Source of the DNA: Salisediminibacterium beveridgei
Lineage (GTDB): Bacteria > Bacillota > Bacilli > Bacillales > Salisediminibacteriaceae
Direction of reading: 5' to 3'
DNA: 64,000 bases
NCBI RefSeq assembly: GCF_001721685.1
Contig: NZ_CP012502.1
Coordinates: 1,984,001-2,048,000, forward strand
The position numbers and the translations under genes are program-made. Shown here in pieces: positions 19,102 to 26,341 of the stretch (within the stretch, counting starts at the first letter, position 1; the number at the start of each line of letters is the position of its first letter). Under the pieces are notes generated by a model that had not been told where the DNA came from, ran no database searches, and saw nothing but the letters and a program-made list of their open reading frames with translations.

Positions 19102-19764
19102 TTATTCGTGAATCTTGGTGACTTTCGTGACATGTTCGAGAGATTCGAGACCTCTCAGTATACTTTCATCGACATTCTCATCTACCTCTATGACCATCAG
19201 CGCTTCTTTTCCCTCTTCTTTTCGGGAAACTTCCATATGACCGATATTCATCTTCTTATCTGCAAGATTTGTCGCAACAGAAGCAATCGTACCGTATCGA
19301 TCGTGATGCACGACAAGAATGGCAGGATGATTGCCGCTAAGCCTTAATTTGAAGCCATTCACTTCTTTAATTTCGACTTTTCCGCCACCGATTGAGATCC
19401 CGACCAGTTCAACCTGGTCATTATCATGACCAATCCGGATTCTCACAGTGTTTGGATGTTCCACCTGAGCATCCTCTTCTTGAAAGGAGTACTTGAGTCC
19501 ACTGTTTTTGGCATGTTCAAACGCTTGAGTGATACGTTCATCAAAGGTGTCAAAGCCCAGCACACCTCCGATCAGCGCGACATCTGTTCCGTGCCCTTGA
19601 TAAGTTTTCGCAAAAGAGCCGTATAAATGAAATGTTACCCACGTTGGTTCTTTCTCAAGCAATTGTCTTGCTACAAGTCCAATTCTGGCCGCTCCGGCTG
19701 TATGAGAACTTGAAGGGCCGATCATAACCGGTCCCATGATATCAAATACGCTTCGGAATTGCAT
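19102..19764 (-). CDS. sdaAB: L-serine dehydratase, beta subunit
   Basis: Second subunit of the two-chain serine dehydratase of Gram-positives. The 220-residue protein has MGPVMIGPSSSHTAGAARIG near the N-terminus and an ACT domain at the C-terminus (about 148-220, KMNIGHMEVSRKEEG). A GGAGG site precedes the ATG. It begins the sdaAB-sdaAA-recG unit from a candidate promoter at 19808-19836. Confidence 0.95.
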   Translation of the reverse strand: MQFRSVFDIMGPVMIGPSSSHTAGAARIGLVARQLLEKEPTWVTFHLYGSFAKTYQGHGTDVALIGGVLGFDTFDERITQAFEHAKNSGLKYSFQEEDAQVEHPNTVRIRIGHDNDQVELVGISIGGGKVEIKEVNGFKLRLSGNHPAILVVHHDRYGTIASVATNLADKKMNIGHMEVSRKEEGKEALMVIEVDENVDESILRGLESLEHVTKVTKIHE

Positions 19765-19807
19765 TAGTCATCCTCCATTCATAAAAAATGCCACATTCAG
19801 TATAGAG

Positions 19808-19836
19808 TCTATATTTTATGACTCGGTTCAATGCAA
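19808..19836 (-). promoter_or_regulatory. Candidate promoter of sdaAB-sdaAA-recG
   Basis: On the minus strand TTGCAT and TATAGA are spaced by 17 bases, between the degV terminator and sdaAB. A TATACT hexamer a few bases downstream is an alternative -10. Confidence 0.5.
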
Positions 19837-19842
19837 CGTTCC

Positions 19843-19882
19843 AAAAAAGAAACTTCACATAAATAGATGCGAAGTTTCTTCA
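19843..19882 (-). terminator. Intrinsic terminator after degV
   Basis: On the minus strand AAGAAACTTC and GAAGTTTCTT form a stem with a 14-base loop followed by TTTT, right after the degV stop. Confidence 0.8.
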
Positions 19883-19885
19883 TGA

Positions 19886-20743
19886 TTATTTCACCCTGGC
19901 GAAAGACAGAGATAAAGTTCCAGGACCAACATGGGTTCCGATTACCGGGCCGATATTCGTTACGACATCTTTTTCCACATGGAATTCGGTTTTCAAACGT
20001 TCCATTAATGCATTTGCTTCTGCTTCTGCATTGGCGTGTGAAATTCCGACGTGAACCGGATCCTCACCGAATCTTTTTTTGAACTCATCAATAATTCGTT
20101 GTACTGCTTTTTTATTACCCCTGGCTTTTTCAAACGGATAAACCTCTCCATCATCATTCAATGAAAGGATCGGTTTAATTTTCAATAACGAACCAATTAA
20201 AGCAGAAGCCTTACCTATTCGTCCATTTTTCTCTAAATACTCCATCGTATCGACCATAAATAATACAGTCGTTTCATCAAGGAGTTCCTCAACGCGTTCG
20301 AGACAGGCTTCCTTATCAGAACCGCCCGATGCCAGTTCTGCCACTTCAACGACAATAACACCAATGGCATATGAGGCTTTTTTGGAATCAATTACTGTTA
20401 CATCGATTTCTTCGGCAACATTCTGCGACGCAATATGGGCAGATTGATAGGTACCTGAGAGATTTGCCGATAAATGAATCGATAAAATCGCTGCTTCCGG
20501 ATGTTCATCGTGAAGTTTACGATATACTTCCTCAAACTGATGCGGTGTTGGCTGGGATGTTGTCGGCATAACATCTGATTCAGATAATTTTTTATAAAAA
20601 CCGTCTGAATCAAGATCCACCCCGTCATGATAAGTCTCGTCCCCGAAATGTACTTTCAAGGGAACAACCGTAATGTCAAAATGCTTTGCAAGTGACGGTG
20701 GGATATCAGCAGTTGAATCCGTAACAATAATAACTTTCGACAC
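19886..20743 (-). CDS. DegV family protein, probable fatty-acid-binding subunit FakB
   Basis: DegV proteins bind a fatty acid and present it to the kinase FakA, which phosphorylates it. The 285-residue protein has the family marks VTDSTADIP at the N-terminus, TSQPTPHQF (about 61), IHLSANLSGTYQSA (about 94) and the C-terminal GPVIGTHVGPGTL. It is the gene directly downstream of fakA (38 bases), which supports the FakB role. No B. subtilis degV homologue is known to me at this locus. Ligand preference cannot be read from the sequence. Confidence 0.88.
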   Translation of the reverse strand: MSKVIIVTDSTADIPPSLAKHFDITVVPLKVHFGDETYHDGVDLDSDGFYKKLSESDVMPTTSQPTPHQFEEVYRKLHDEHPEAAILSIHLSANLSGTYQSAHIASQNVAEEIDVTVIDSKKASYAIGVIVVEVAELASGGSDKEACLERVEELLDETTVLFMVDTMEYLEKNGRIGKASALIGSLLKIKPILSLNDDGEVYPFEKARGNKKAVQRIIDEFKKRFGEDPVHVGISHANAEAEANALMERLKTEFHVEKDVVTNIGPVIGTHVGPGTLSLSFARVK

Positions 20744-20781
20744 GATGACAGCCTCCTTTGTGATCTGTTATTACAACCCGT

Positions 20782-22464
20782 TTATTCAACGGAAACAATA
20801 TACGAATAAAGCGGCTGATCGCCAGTATGAACTTCAACTTCCACATCATCAAATGTGGCTTCGATATATTCTGCCAGTTCATTTACTTCATCATCAGATC
20901 GTTCTGCCCCTCTGATAAGCGTCACAATTTCACTGTCCTCATCAATCATATGTTTCATGAGTTTTTTTGCCACGTCCTGAACGGACTTCCCGTTCGAAAC
21001 AATCGCTTTTTCATGAATACCCATGAAGTCGCCTTCTTTGATATTCACGCCATTCAGACTGGTGTCCCTGACAGCATAAGTCACTTCCCCAGTTTTTACA
21101 AATGCCATGGCCTCTGTCATGTCATTTGCAGTTTCTTCGAGTTCACCCTCTCGATTGAATGCAAGCATAGCTGCAAGACCTTGAGGTACTGATTTGGAGG
21201 AAACCACCTGCACATCTGTATCAGCAACATCTGCTGCCTGCTGGGCAGCCATAATGATGTTGCTGTTATTTGGTAACAGTACTACATTCTTCGAGTTACA
21301 CTCATCAATTGCTTTCAAAAAGTCTTCCGTAGATGGATTCATGGTCTGTCCACCTTCAATGACTTTTGCTACACCCAGACTCCTGAACAAGTCTGCAATC
21401 CCTTTGCCCATTGCAACAGTGATAACCGCAAATTCGGAGTGATCCTCTTTCGGCATCGGGACGCCCAGTGTACCCTGTTGTTTTCCATCTTCCAATATCG
21501 TGGAATGCTGAACCTTCATATCCTCTGCCTTTATATTAATCAGTGCACCGAATTTTTGAGCTTCATTGATTACATCACCTGGTACATCTGTATGTACATG
21601 TATTTTCAACAAATCTTCATCCGAAACAACGAGCAGCGAATCTCCATACTCACTGAGCAAATTCCTGAATGCAGGTTCATCATAAGGATGTTCAGTCAGT
21701 TTATGATCCTGAAAACGGACCATAACTTCAGTGCAGTATTGAAACTCAATATCATCAGTATCCATGTGACTTTGAGCTGAATGGTGTTCGAATTTCACCA
21801 TTTCCTCCATAGAAGGAGTTTCTTCTTTTCCGGATAGTAAGATACTGCCACCTTTCATGACTTCGAAAAACCCTTCATAAATTGTTAACAGCCCCTGACC
21901 TCCCGAATCAACCACACCCACTTCTTTCAATACCGGTAAGAGATCAGGCGTCCGTTCGAGTGAGGCATCCGCTTCTGTGAGGACAACTTCCATGACTTTC
22001 AGCAGATCATCTTCCTCTTTTGCAAAACGCTGCCCTGCTGCAGCTGCATCCTTCGCCACGGTAAGAATCGTTCCCTCCACTGGCTTCATAACAGCTTTAT
22101 AAGCCATATCTACGCCGTATTCAAGGGCATCAGTAAACGCTTTGGCATCCATTTTTTCATGTCCCTCGAGAGATTTGGAAAACCCTCTGAACAACTGCGA
22201 CAAGATTACGCCGGAATTCCCGCGCGCGCCCATTAACAGGCCTTTTGCAAATGCATTGGCCACTTGGCTTACTTTGGTATTATCTGCACCTTTTACTTCT
22301 TTTATTCCTGAAGTAATCGTTAAATTCATATTCGTCCCCGTATCCCCATCGGGCACAGGAAATACATTTAATGCATCAATTTTCTTTGAATGGTTGGACA
22401 GATTATTGGCACCAGACTGAAGCATTTCAGCCAGTGTATGTCCTTCAATTGTCTTCATTACCAC
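20782..22464 (-). CDS. fakA: Fatty acid kinase subunit FakA (YloV, Dak1-like)
   Basis: FakA phosphorylates fatty acids held by FakB and makes acyl-phosphate for PlsX/PlsY. The 560-residue protein has an N-terminal DhaL-type kinase domain with ALNVFPVPDGDTGTNMNLT (Asp residues that bind Mg-ATP, about 30-48) and GARGNSGVILSQLFRG, a middle domain, and a C-terminal DegV-like domain (about 330-560, LPNNSNIIMAAQQAA). The start is GTG at 22464 with GGAGGAG upstream; ATG at 22458 is an alternative. It follows the Asp23 gene yloU after 28 bases. Confidence 0.93.
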   Translation of the reverse strand: MVMKTIEGHTLAEMLQSGANNLSNHSKKIDALNVFPVPDGDTGTNMNLTITSGIKEVKGADNTKVSQVANAFAKGLLMGARGNSGVILSQLFRGFSKSLEGHEKMDAKAFTDALEYGVDMAYKAVMKPVEGTILTVAKDAAAAGQRFAKEEDDLLKVMEVVLTEADASLERTPDLLPVLKEVGVVDSGGQGLLTIYEGFFEVMKGGSILLSGKEETPSMEEMVKFEHHSAQSHMDTDDIEFQYCTEVMVRFQDHKLTEHPYDEPAFRNLLSEYGDSLLVVSDEDLLKIHVHTDVPGDVINEAQKFGALINIKAEDMKVQHSTILEDGKQQGTLGVPMPKEDHSEFAVITVAMGKGIADLFRSLGVAKVIEGGQTMNPSTEDFLKAIDECNSKNVVLLPNNSNIIMAAQQAADVADTDVQVVSSKSVPQGLAAMLAFNREGELEETANDMTEAMAFVKTGEVTYAVRDTSLNGVNIKEGDFMGIHEKAIVSNGKSVQDVAKKLMKHMIDEDSEIVTLIRGAERSDDEVNELAEYIEATFDDVEVEVHTGDQPLYSYIVSVE

Positions 22465-22492
22465 GCATGCTCCTCCTCACTTGTTTCTCGTC

Positions 22493-22858
22493 TTAGGGGT
22501 TGATGACACGCACACCCTGAATAAATATATTGACAGATTCGACTTTCAACCCAAGCATTTGCTTCAATTGATACTTCACTTTTGATTGGACATTATGTGC
22601 TACCTCAGAAATCTTTGTCCCGTATCCGACAATGATATACATATCGATATGCAATTCACCGGACTCCTGCTCCCGGATGACTACACCTCTGCCAAGATTT
22701 TCACGTCCCAAAAGGTCCGTGATCCCATCTTTCAGCTGTTTTTGGGAAGCCATACCAACAATGCCGTAGCAATCTACCGCAGCACCACCTGCAATGACCG
22801 CAACAACCTCTTTCGATACATCAATATTTCCGTACCTTGTTTTCATTTCAATTGTCAT
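22493..22858 (-). CDS. yloU: Asp23/Gls24 family envelope protein YloU
   Basis: A 121-residue Asp23/Gls24-family protein, a family often linked to the envelope and alkaline stress. It has IDVSKEVVAVIAGGAAVDCYGIVGMA and IVGYGTKISEVAHNVQSKVKYQLKQM, both typical. It is encoded upstream of fakA and divergent from rpmB, the conserved arrangement in Bacillales. AAGGAGG precedes the ATG. Confidence 0.93.
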   Translation of the reverse strand: MTIEMKTRYGNIDVSKEVVAVIAGGAAVDCYGIVGMASQKQLKDGITDLLGRENLGRGVVIREQESGELHIDMYIIVGYGTKISEVAHNVQSKVKYQLKQMLGLKVESVNIFIQGVRVINP

Positions 22859-22903
22859 AACTCTGTTGCCTCCTTCTTCAGGATTACATAAATGGCTAAA
22901 ATC

Positions 22904-22932
22904 ATTTTACTACACATCCTGTCGTATTGAAA
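22904..22932 (-). promoter_or_regulatory. Candidate promoter of yloU-fakA-degV
   Basis: On the minus strand TTTCAA and TAAAAT are spaced by 17 bases, about 45 bases before the yloU start. A perfect TTGACA farther upstream has no matching -10. Confidence 0.45.
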
Positions 22933-23062
22933 GTAATGATCTGATTTCTGCTGATGATGACCCACGCTGGAGTTACGCGCTGTCAAGGTTAAATACTTGA
23001 TGAACTTGAAGAATTCTCTTGAATTCCACTCCATGCTGTGCTAATATTACCGAGTATGTGAT

Positions 23063-23090
23063 TTGCGTACAAGATAAACCATGTTATGAT
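23063..23090 (+). promoter_or_regulatory. Candidate promoter of rpmB
   Basis: TTGCGT and TATGAT are spaced by 16 bases on the plus strand, with the start codon of rpmB 27 bases after the -10. Confidence 0.5.
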
Positions 23091-23116
23091 TGAAGTGTTC
23101 GAAGGAGGGATATTCC

Positions 23117-23305
23117 ATGGCACGTAAATGTGTAATTACTGGCAGAGGTCCAAAGAGCGGAAATAAGCGATCTCACGCTTTGAATGCGACGAAACGTCGC
23201 TGGGGAGCTAACGTACAGAAAGTCCGTATTCTCGTAGACGGTAAACCGAAGCGCGTATATGTTTCTGCACGTGCGCTGAAATCAGGTAAAGTTCAGCGTG
23301 TATAA
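23117..23305 (+). CDS. rpmB: 50S ribosomal protein L28
   Basis: A 62-residue ribosomal protein, [21 protein letters not shown] at the start and [15 protein letters not shown] near the end. Only one Cys is present near the N-terminus, so it is not the zinc-ribbon form with four Cys. The start follows GGAGG by seven bases; a frame extending to 23090 has no ribosome site. It is transcribed against its neighbours, as in B. subtilis. Confidence 0.97.
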   Translation: MARKCVITGRGPKSGNKRSHALNATKRRWGANVQKVRILVDGKPKRVYVSARALKSGKVQRV

Positions 23306-23310
23306 TGCAT

Positions 23311-23345
23311 AAAAAGCGGATCCTGCACACAGGATCCGCTTTTTT
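23311..23345. terminator. Bidirectional terminator between rpmB and thiN
   Basis: AAAAAGCGGATCCTG and its complement form a long stem with A and T tails on both sides, so it can serve both convergent genes. It fills the short gap where spoVM lies in B. subtilis. Confidence 0.85.
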
Positions 23346-23353
23346 GCAGAATA

Positions 23354-24007
23354 TTAGTCGCTTGCTGTAACACCGTAAAGAAGTCCTGTGTGAAACGTAA
23401 CTTCAGCTACGTCTTTAACTTGTTCATTACTGACACAAAGGCTCGACGCACGGAGAAGGGATATGTGATGTGCATCATATTTAAAGCCTTTGAGACTTAA
23501 CCCTTCAACACGCTCTGTTACTGGAAGAAATGAGACATAAGCAGACTCAAGCTCCTGTAATTGGTAATAACCAGGCGGCCAAATCCAAACCCGTCCGCTC
23601 TGTTCATACAATTCCACAGCAATGCCTTGATGTGCGACTTTTTCCATGAGTTGCATAGTCATCATCTGATGATCCATCCTCCCACCTGTAACTCCTAAAA
23701 ATGTCAACCGACCAGCATCTCGCTTCATCGCCTCTGCAATAGCAATTTCCAGATCTGTTTCGTCCTTTTCGACAGGATGAATCGCCACCGCCTGACTTCC
23801 TTTCATAATTCTCTCACGCCCATCCAAATCCACTGAATCAAAGTCTCCTACCGCAAGACAGGGCGAAATTCCTCTGTCAATAATATGCTTGGCACCCATA
23901 TCTGCGCCGATCCAGACATCTGTGTCTTGTTTTAATTGATGAAGAATTTTTTCAGACGGAAAAAGCGCTTCAGGTCCACCTGCCCATATGACAACATGGT
24001 TACTCAT
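23354..24007 (-). CDS. thiN: Thiamine pyrophosphokinase
   Basis: Converts thiamine to thiamine diphosphate. The 217-residue protein starts MSNHVVIWAGGPEALFP and has AVGDFDSVD, KDETDLEIAIAEA and GVTGGRMDHQ, the ATP- and thiamine-binding motifs. A longer frame to 24169 runs through thiT and is not used. There is almost no ribosome site; the start lies four bases after the thiT stop, so translation is probably coupled. Being with thiT under a TPP riboswitch joins uptake and activation of thiamine in one unit. Confidence 0.95.
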   Translation of the reverse strand: MSNHVVIWAGGPEALFPSEKILHQLKQDTDVWIGADMGAKHIIDRGISPCLAVGDFDSVDLDGRERIMKGSQAVAIHPVEKDETDLEIAIAEAMKRDAGRLTFLGVTGGRMDHQMMTMQLMEKVAHQGIAVELYEQSGRVWIWPPGYYQLQELESAYVSFLPVTERVEGLSLKGFKYDAHHISLLRASSLCVSNEQVKDVAEVTFHTGLLYGVTASD

Positions 24008-24011
24008 CGGC

Positions 24012-24578
24012 TCAAGCTGCTTTTTGTTCAGGTTGAATGAGACGCTTAGACGCATTCGACAAGAGGAGCAGTATTGCAGATGCCAAAAGCATGGTTGGGA
24101 ACATATAAGACCAATTGTACACAAAAGAATAGACCGCAACCGGTGTCCCTTCAGGTGCATATTCTCCAAACCAGACCACTCCGGCTGTGAAATGAGCCGC
24201 CAGTCTCAGCATTCCACCCAGAAAGATACCGGCAATAATAAATAGAGAACGTTTCAGGACAGTTTGCTTTGCATTGACAGTAAAGAGACCGGCGAGACCC
24301 ACGAGTCCAAAAGCAATAGGGTAATCCAGCAGTGCCTGAAACCAGTGGACAATGAATGGCTGAATGGTCATATTGACAAAACCGAACAGAATACCGGCAA
24401 TCACCCCTGCTTTCCATCCTCTCCTGAACGCGATTAGAAATAATGGAACCATCGCAAGTGAAATAGACCCACCCTGAATCCAGAATTTCAAGATCGTGAA
24501 GTAATCCAGTATAGCAGCAATTGCTACCATCATAGCGATTTCCATCATGATTATTAATCGTTTTCTTGAACTATTCAT
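24012..24578 (-). CDS. thiT: Thiamine ECF transporter S component ThiT
   Basis: Substrate-binding membrane protein of the energy-coupling-factor thiamine importer (YuaJ/ThiT family). The 188-residue protein has about six membrane segments and the family residues in the C-terminal half: AHFTAGVVWFGEYAPEG and SFVYNWSYM with His, Trp, Tyr and Asn likely to contact thiamine. The ATG at 24578 follows AAAGGGGA. The EcfA/EcfT energy module is not in this window. It is controlled by the TPP riboswitch directly upstream; this gene is not part of this locus in B. subtilis. Confidence 0.92.
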   Translation of the reverse strand: MNSSRKRLIIMMEIAMMVAIAAILDYFTILKFWIQGGSISLAMVPLFLIAFRRGWKAGVIAGILFGFVNMTIQPFIVHWFQALLDYPIAFGLVGLAGLFTVNAKQTVLKRSLFIIAGIFLGGMLRLAAHFTAGVVWFGEYAPEGTPVAVYSFVYNWSYMFPTMLLASAILLLLSNASKRLIQPEQKAA

Positions 24579-24621
24579 AACATTCCCCTTTCTGATTTTC
24601 GAACCACAAGAAAGGAGGACA

Positions 24622-24760
24622 CAAAAAAGGTATCGCCAATGAAGAGACGATACCGAGATTGTTCCGGTCCACATCCCTTCGTAAGTTTGAACTTACAGGT
24701 TCTCAGGGTCGAAGCGCATTCTGCTTCCTCTCAGCCCGTGCTGGACTCCCCTTGCGGTTC
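24622..24760 (-). promoter_or_regulatory. TPP riboswitch with intrinsic terminator
   Basis: The minus strand holds the thi-box: GGGGAGTCCAGCACGGGCTG with CTGAGAGG, then GACCCTGAGAACCTG and GGGATGTGGACC (aptamer about 24664-24760). It is followed by GGTATCG / CGATACC and TTTTTT (24622-24656), a terminator. This arrangement predicts premature termination of thiT-thiN when thiamine diphosphate is plentiful. Confidence 0.95.
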
Positions 24761-24770
24761 TATTCTGTTC

Positions 24771-24800
24771 AGTATATCATTCAGTTGCGGATGTCTTCAA
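24771..24800 (-). promoter_or_regulatory. Promoter of the riboswitch-thiT-thiN unit
   Basis: On the minus strand TTGAAG and TATACT are spaced by 18 bases. The -35 lies inside the 3' end of rpe and the -10 just after its stop, so transcription starts directly before the aptamer. Confidence 0.65.
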
Positions 24801-25425
24801 CCGCTCTCTTTCGATCAGCCTGACCAAAGACAGCAGAGCCGGCAACGAGCACATTCGCACCAGCTTCTATACATCTGCGTGCAGTATCCTGATTGACACC
24901 ACCATCCACTTCGATGTCAATCTCACATTGATGAAGCTCAGCAAATGCCTTCACATCCCGGATTTTAGGCAAAACGGATTCAATAAATGATTGTCCTCCA
25001 AAACCAGGATTTACAGTCATAAGAAGAACAAGATCCACATCCGGTATGATCGACTCGATTGCAGAAACGGGCGTATGTGGGTTAATGACTACTCCGGCCT
25101 TGACGCCATGAGATTTAATCAATTGAATCGTCCTGTGCAGATGTGGACAAGCTTCCTCATGCACACTGATGATGTCAGCTCCTGCTTTAGCGAAATCGGG
25201 AATATACTGATCTGGATGTTCAATCATTAAATGAACATCCAACGGTAGTGCTGTCTCTGGTCGTATTGCTTTAACAGCCAATGGTCCGAAAGTAATATTC
25301 GGTACAAAATGACCATCCATAACATCCACATGAATATAGTCTGCTCCGGCATTTTCTGCAGAACGTACCTCTTCCCCGAGTTTGGAGAAGTCTGCAGCTA
25401 AAATTGATGGTGCAATCTTGATCAT
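24781..25425 (-). CDS. rpe: Ribulose-phosphate 3-epimerase
   Basis: Pentose phosphate enzyme interconverting ribulose-5-phosphate and xylulose-5-phosphate. The 214-residue TIM barrel has [39 protein letters not shown] and EVDGGVN, with the metal ligands His and Asp in these motifs. It follows rsgA after three bases and is the last gene of the prpC-prkC-rsgA-rpe run. Confidence 0.97.
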   Translation of the reverse strand: MIKIAPSILAADFSKLGEEVRSAENAGADYIHVDVMDGHFVPNITFGPLAVKAIRPETALPLDVHLMIEHPDQYIPDFAKAGADIISVHEEACPHLHRTIQLIKSHGVKAGVVINPHTPVSAIESIIPDVDLVLLMTVNPGFGGQSFIESVLPKIRDVKAFAELHQCEIDIEVDGGVNQDTARRCIEAGANVLVAGSAVFGQADRKRAVEDIRN

Positions 25426-25428
25426 AAT

Positions 25429-26313
25429 CTAATACCTCCGCTTCGTCTGCTCTATTTCTTCATGAAAACTGGCATAATGCTCATAGCGCTCTCTCGCCGT
25501 ATGTCCCGATTCGACAGATGCTTTCACGGCACATTTCGGTTCGTTGATATGTTGGCATTCACGGAATTTACACTGTGAACTTAATGCCTGGATTTCCGGG
25601 AAATAATCACCTAATTCTTCTTTTTCAATGCCTTCAAAGTCCAGGGAACTGAAGCCTGGGGTATCCGCAACATAACCCCCTTCATTTAAAGGGATCAGTT
25701 CAACGTGACGTGTTGTGTGTTTTCCTCGTCCCAGCCTTTTGGATGTCACATCAGTTCGAATATTCACACCTGGCTTCAGAACATTCAACAATGATGATTT
25801 CCCAACACCGGATTGTCCTGCAAAAACGGACACTTTCCCTTTTATATATGGGCGAAGCTGCTCAATTGTCTCTTCATGATAGATGGAAGTCTTGATAATC
25901 TGATAGCCAATATTTTGATAGACTTCTTCAAAATAGTTCAATTCGTCTTCATTGTCTTTCAATCTTAAATCGGATTTTGAAAAACAGAGAAGTGGTTCAA
26001 TCCCGTTCGCTTCAACATGAACAAGAAAACGATCGAGCAGAACAGGGCTGAATTTAGGGTCATTCATCGAAAAAATAAGAACAGCCTGTTCAACATTCGC
26101 AATCGGTGGTCTCACCAGTTGGTTTTTTCGGTCATCGATACCCATGATATAGCCGTCAGTGTCATTTTCTGCAACATATTCAACCCAGTCACCTACTAAA
26201 GGCGTAATCTTCCGATTGCGAAAGTTCCCACGTGCCCTGCATTGAACAATGTGTCCATCGGTCTCCACATAATAAAAGCCACTGAGCGCTTTGATGATTC
26301 TTCCCTTTGGCAT
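25429..26313 (-). CDS. rsgA: Small ribosomal subunit biogenesis GTPase RsgA
   Basis: Circularly permuted GTPase (YloQ/CpgA) that helps mature the 30S subunit; in B. subtilis it is a substrate of PrkC, encoded next door. The 294-residue protein has an OB fold at the N-terminus, FSKSD (G4), GQSGVGKSSLLN (G1, about 170), DTPGFSS (G3) and a zinc site CKFRECQHINEPKC. The start at 26313 follows AGGAG; a longer frame into prkC is not supported. Confidence 0.96.
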   Translation of the reverse strand: MPKGRIIKALSGFYYVETDGHIVQCRARGNFRNRKITPLVGDWVEYVAENDTDGYIMGIDDRKNQLVRPPIANVEQAVLIFSMNDPKFSPVLLDRFLVHVEANGIEPLLCFSKSDLRLKDNEDELNYFEEVYQNIGYQIIKTSIYHEETIEQLRPYIKGKVSVFAGQSGVGKSSLLNVLKPGVNIRTDVTSKRLGRGKHTTRHVELIPLNEGGYVADTPGFSSLDFEGIEKEELGDYFPEIQALSSQCKFRECQHINEPKCAVKASVESGHTARERYEHYASFHEEIEQTKRRY

Positions 26314-26341
26314 AGCATGCTCCTTGTCTGTAAATATTCCA

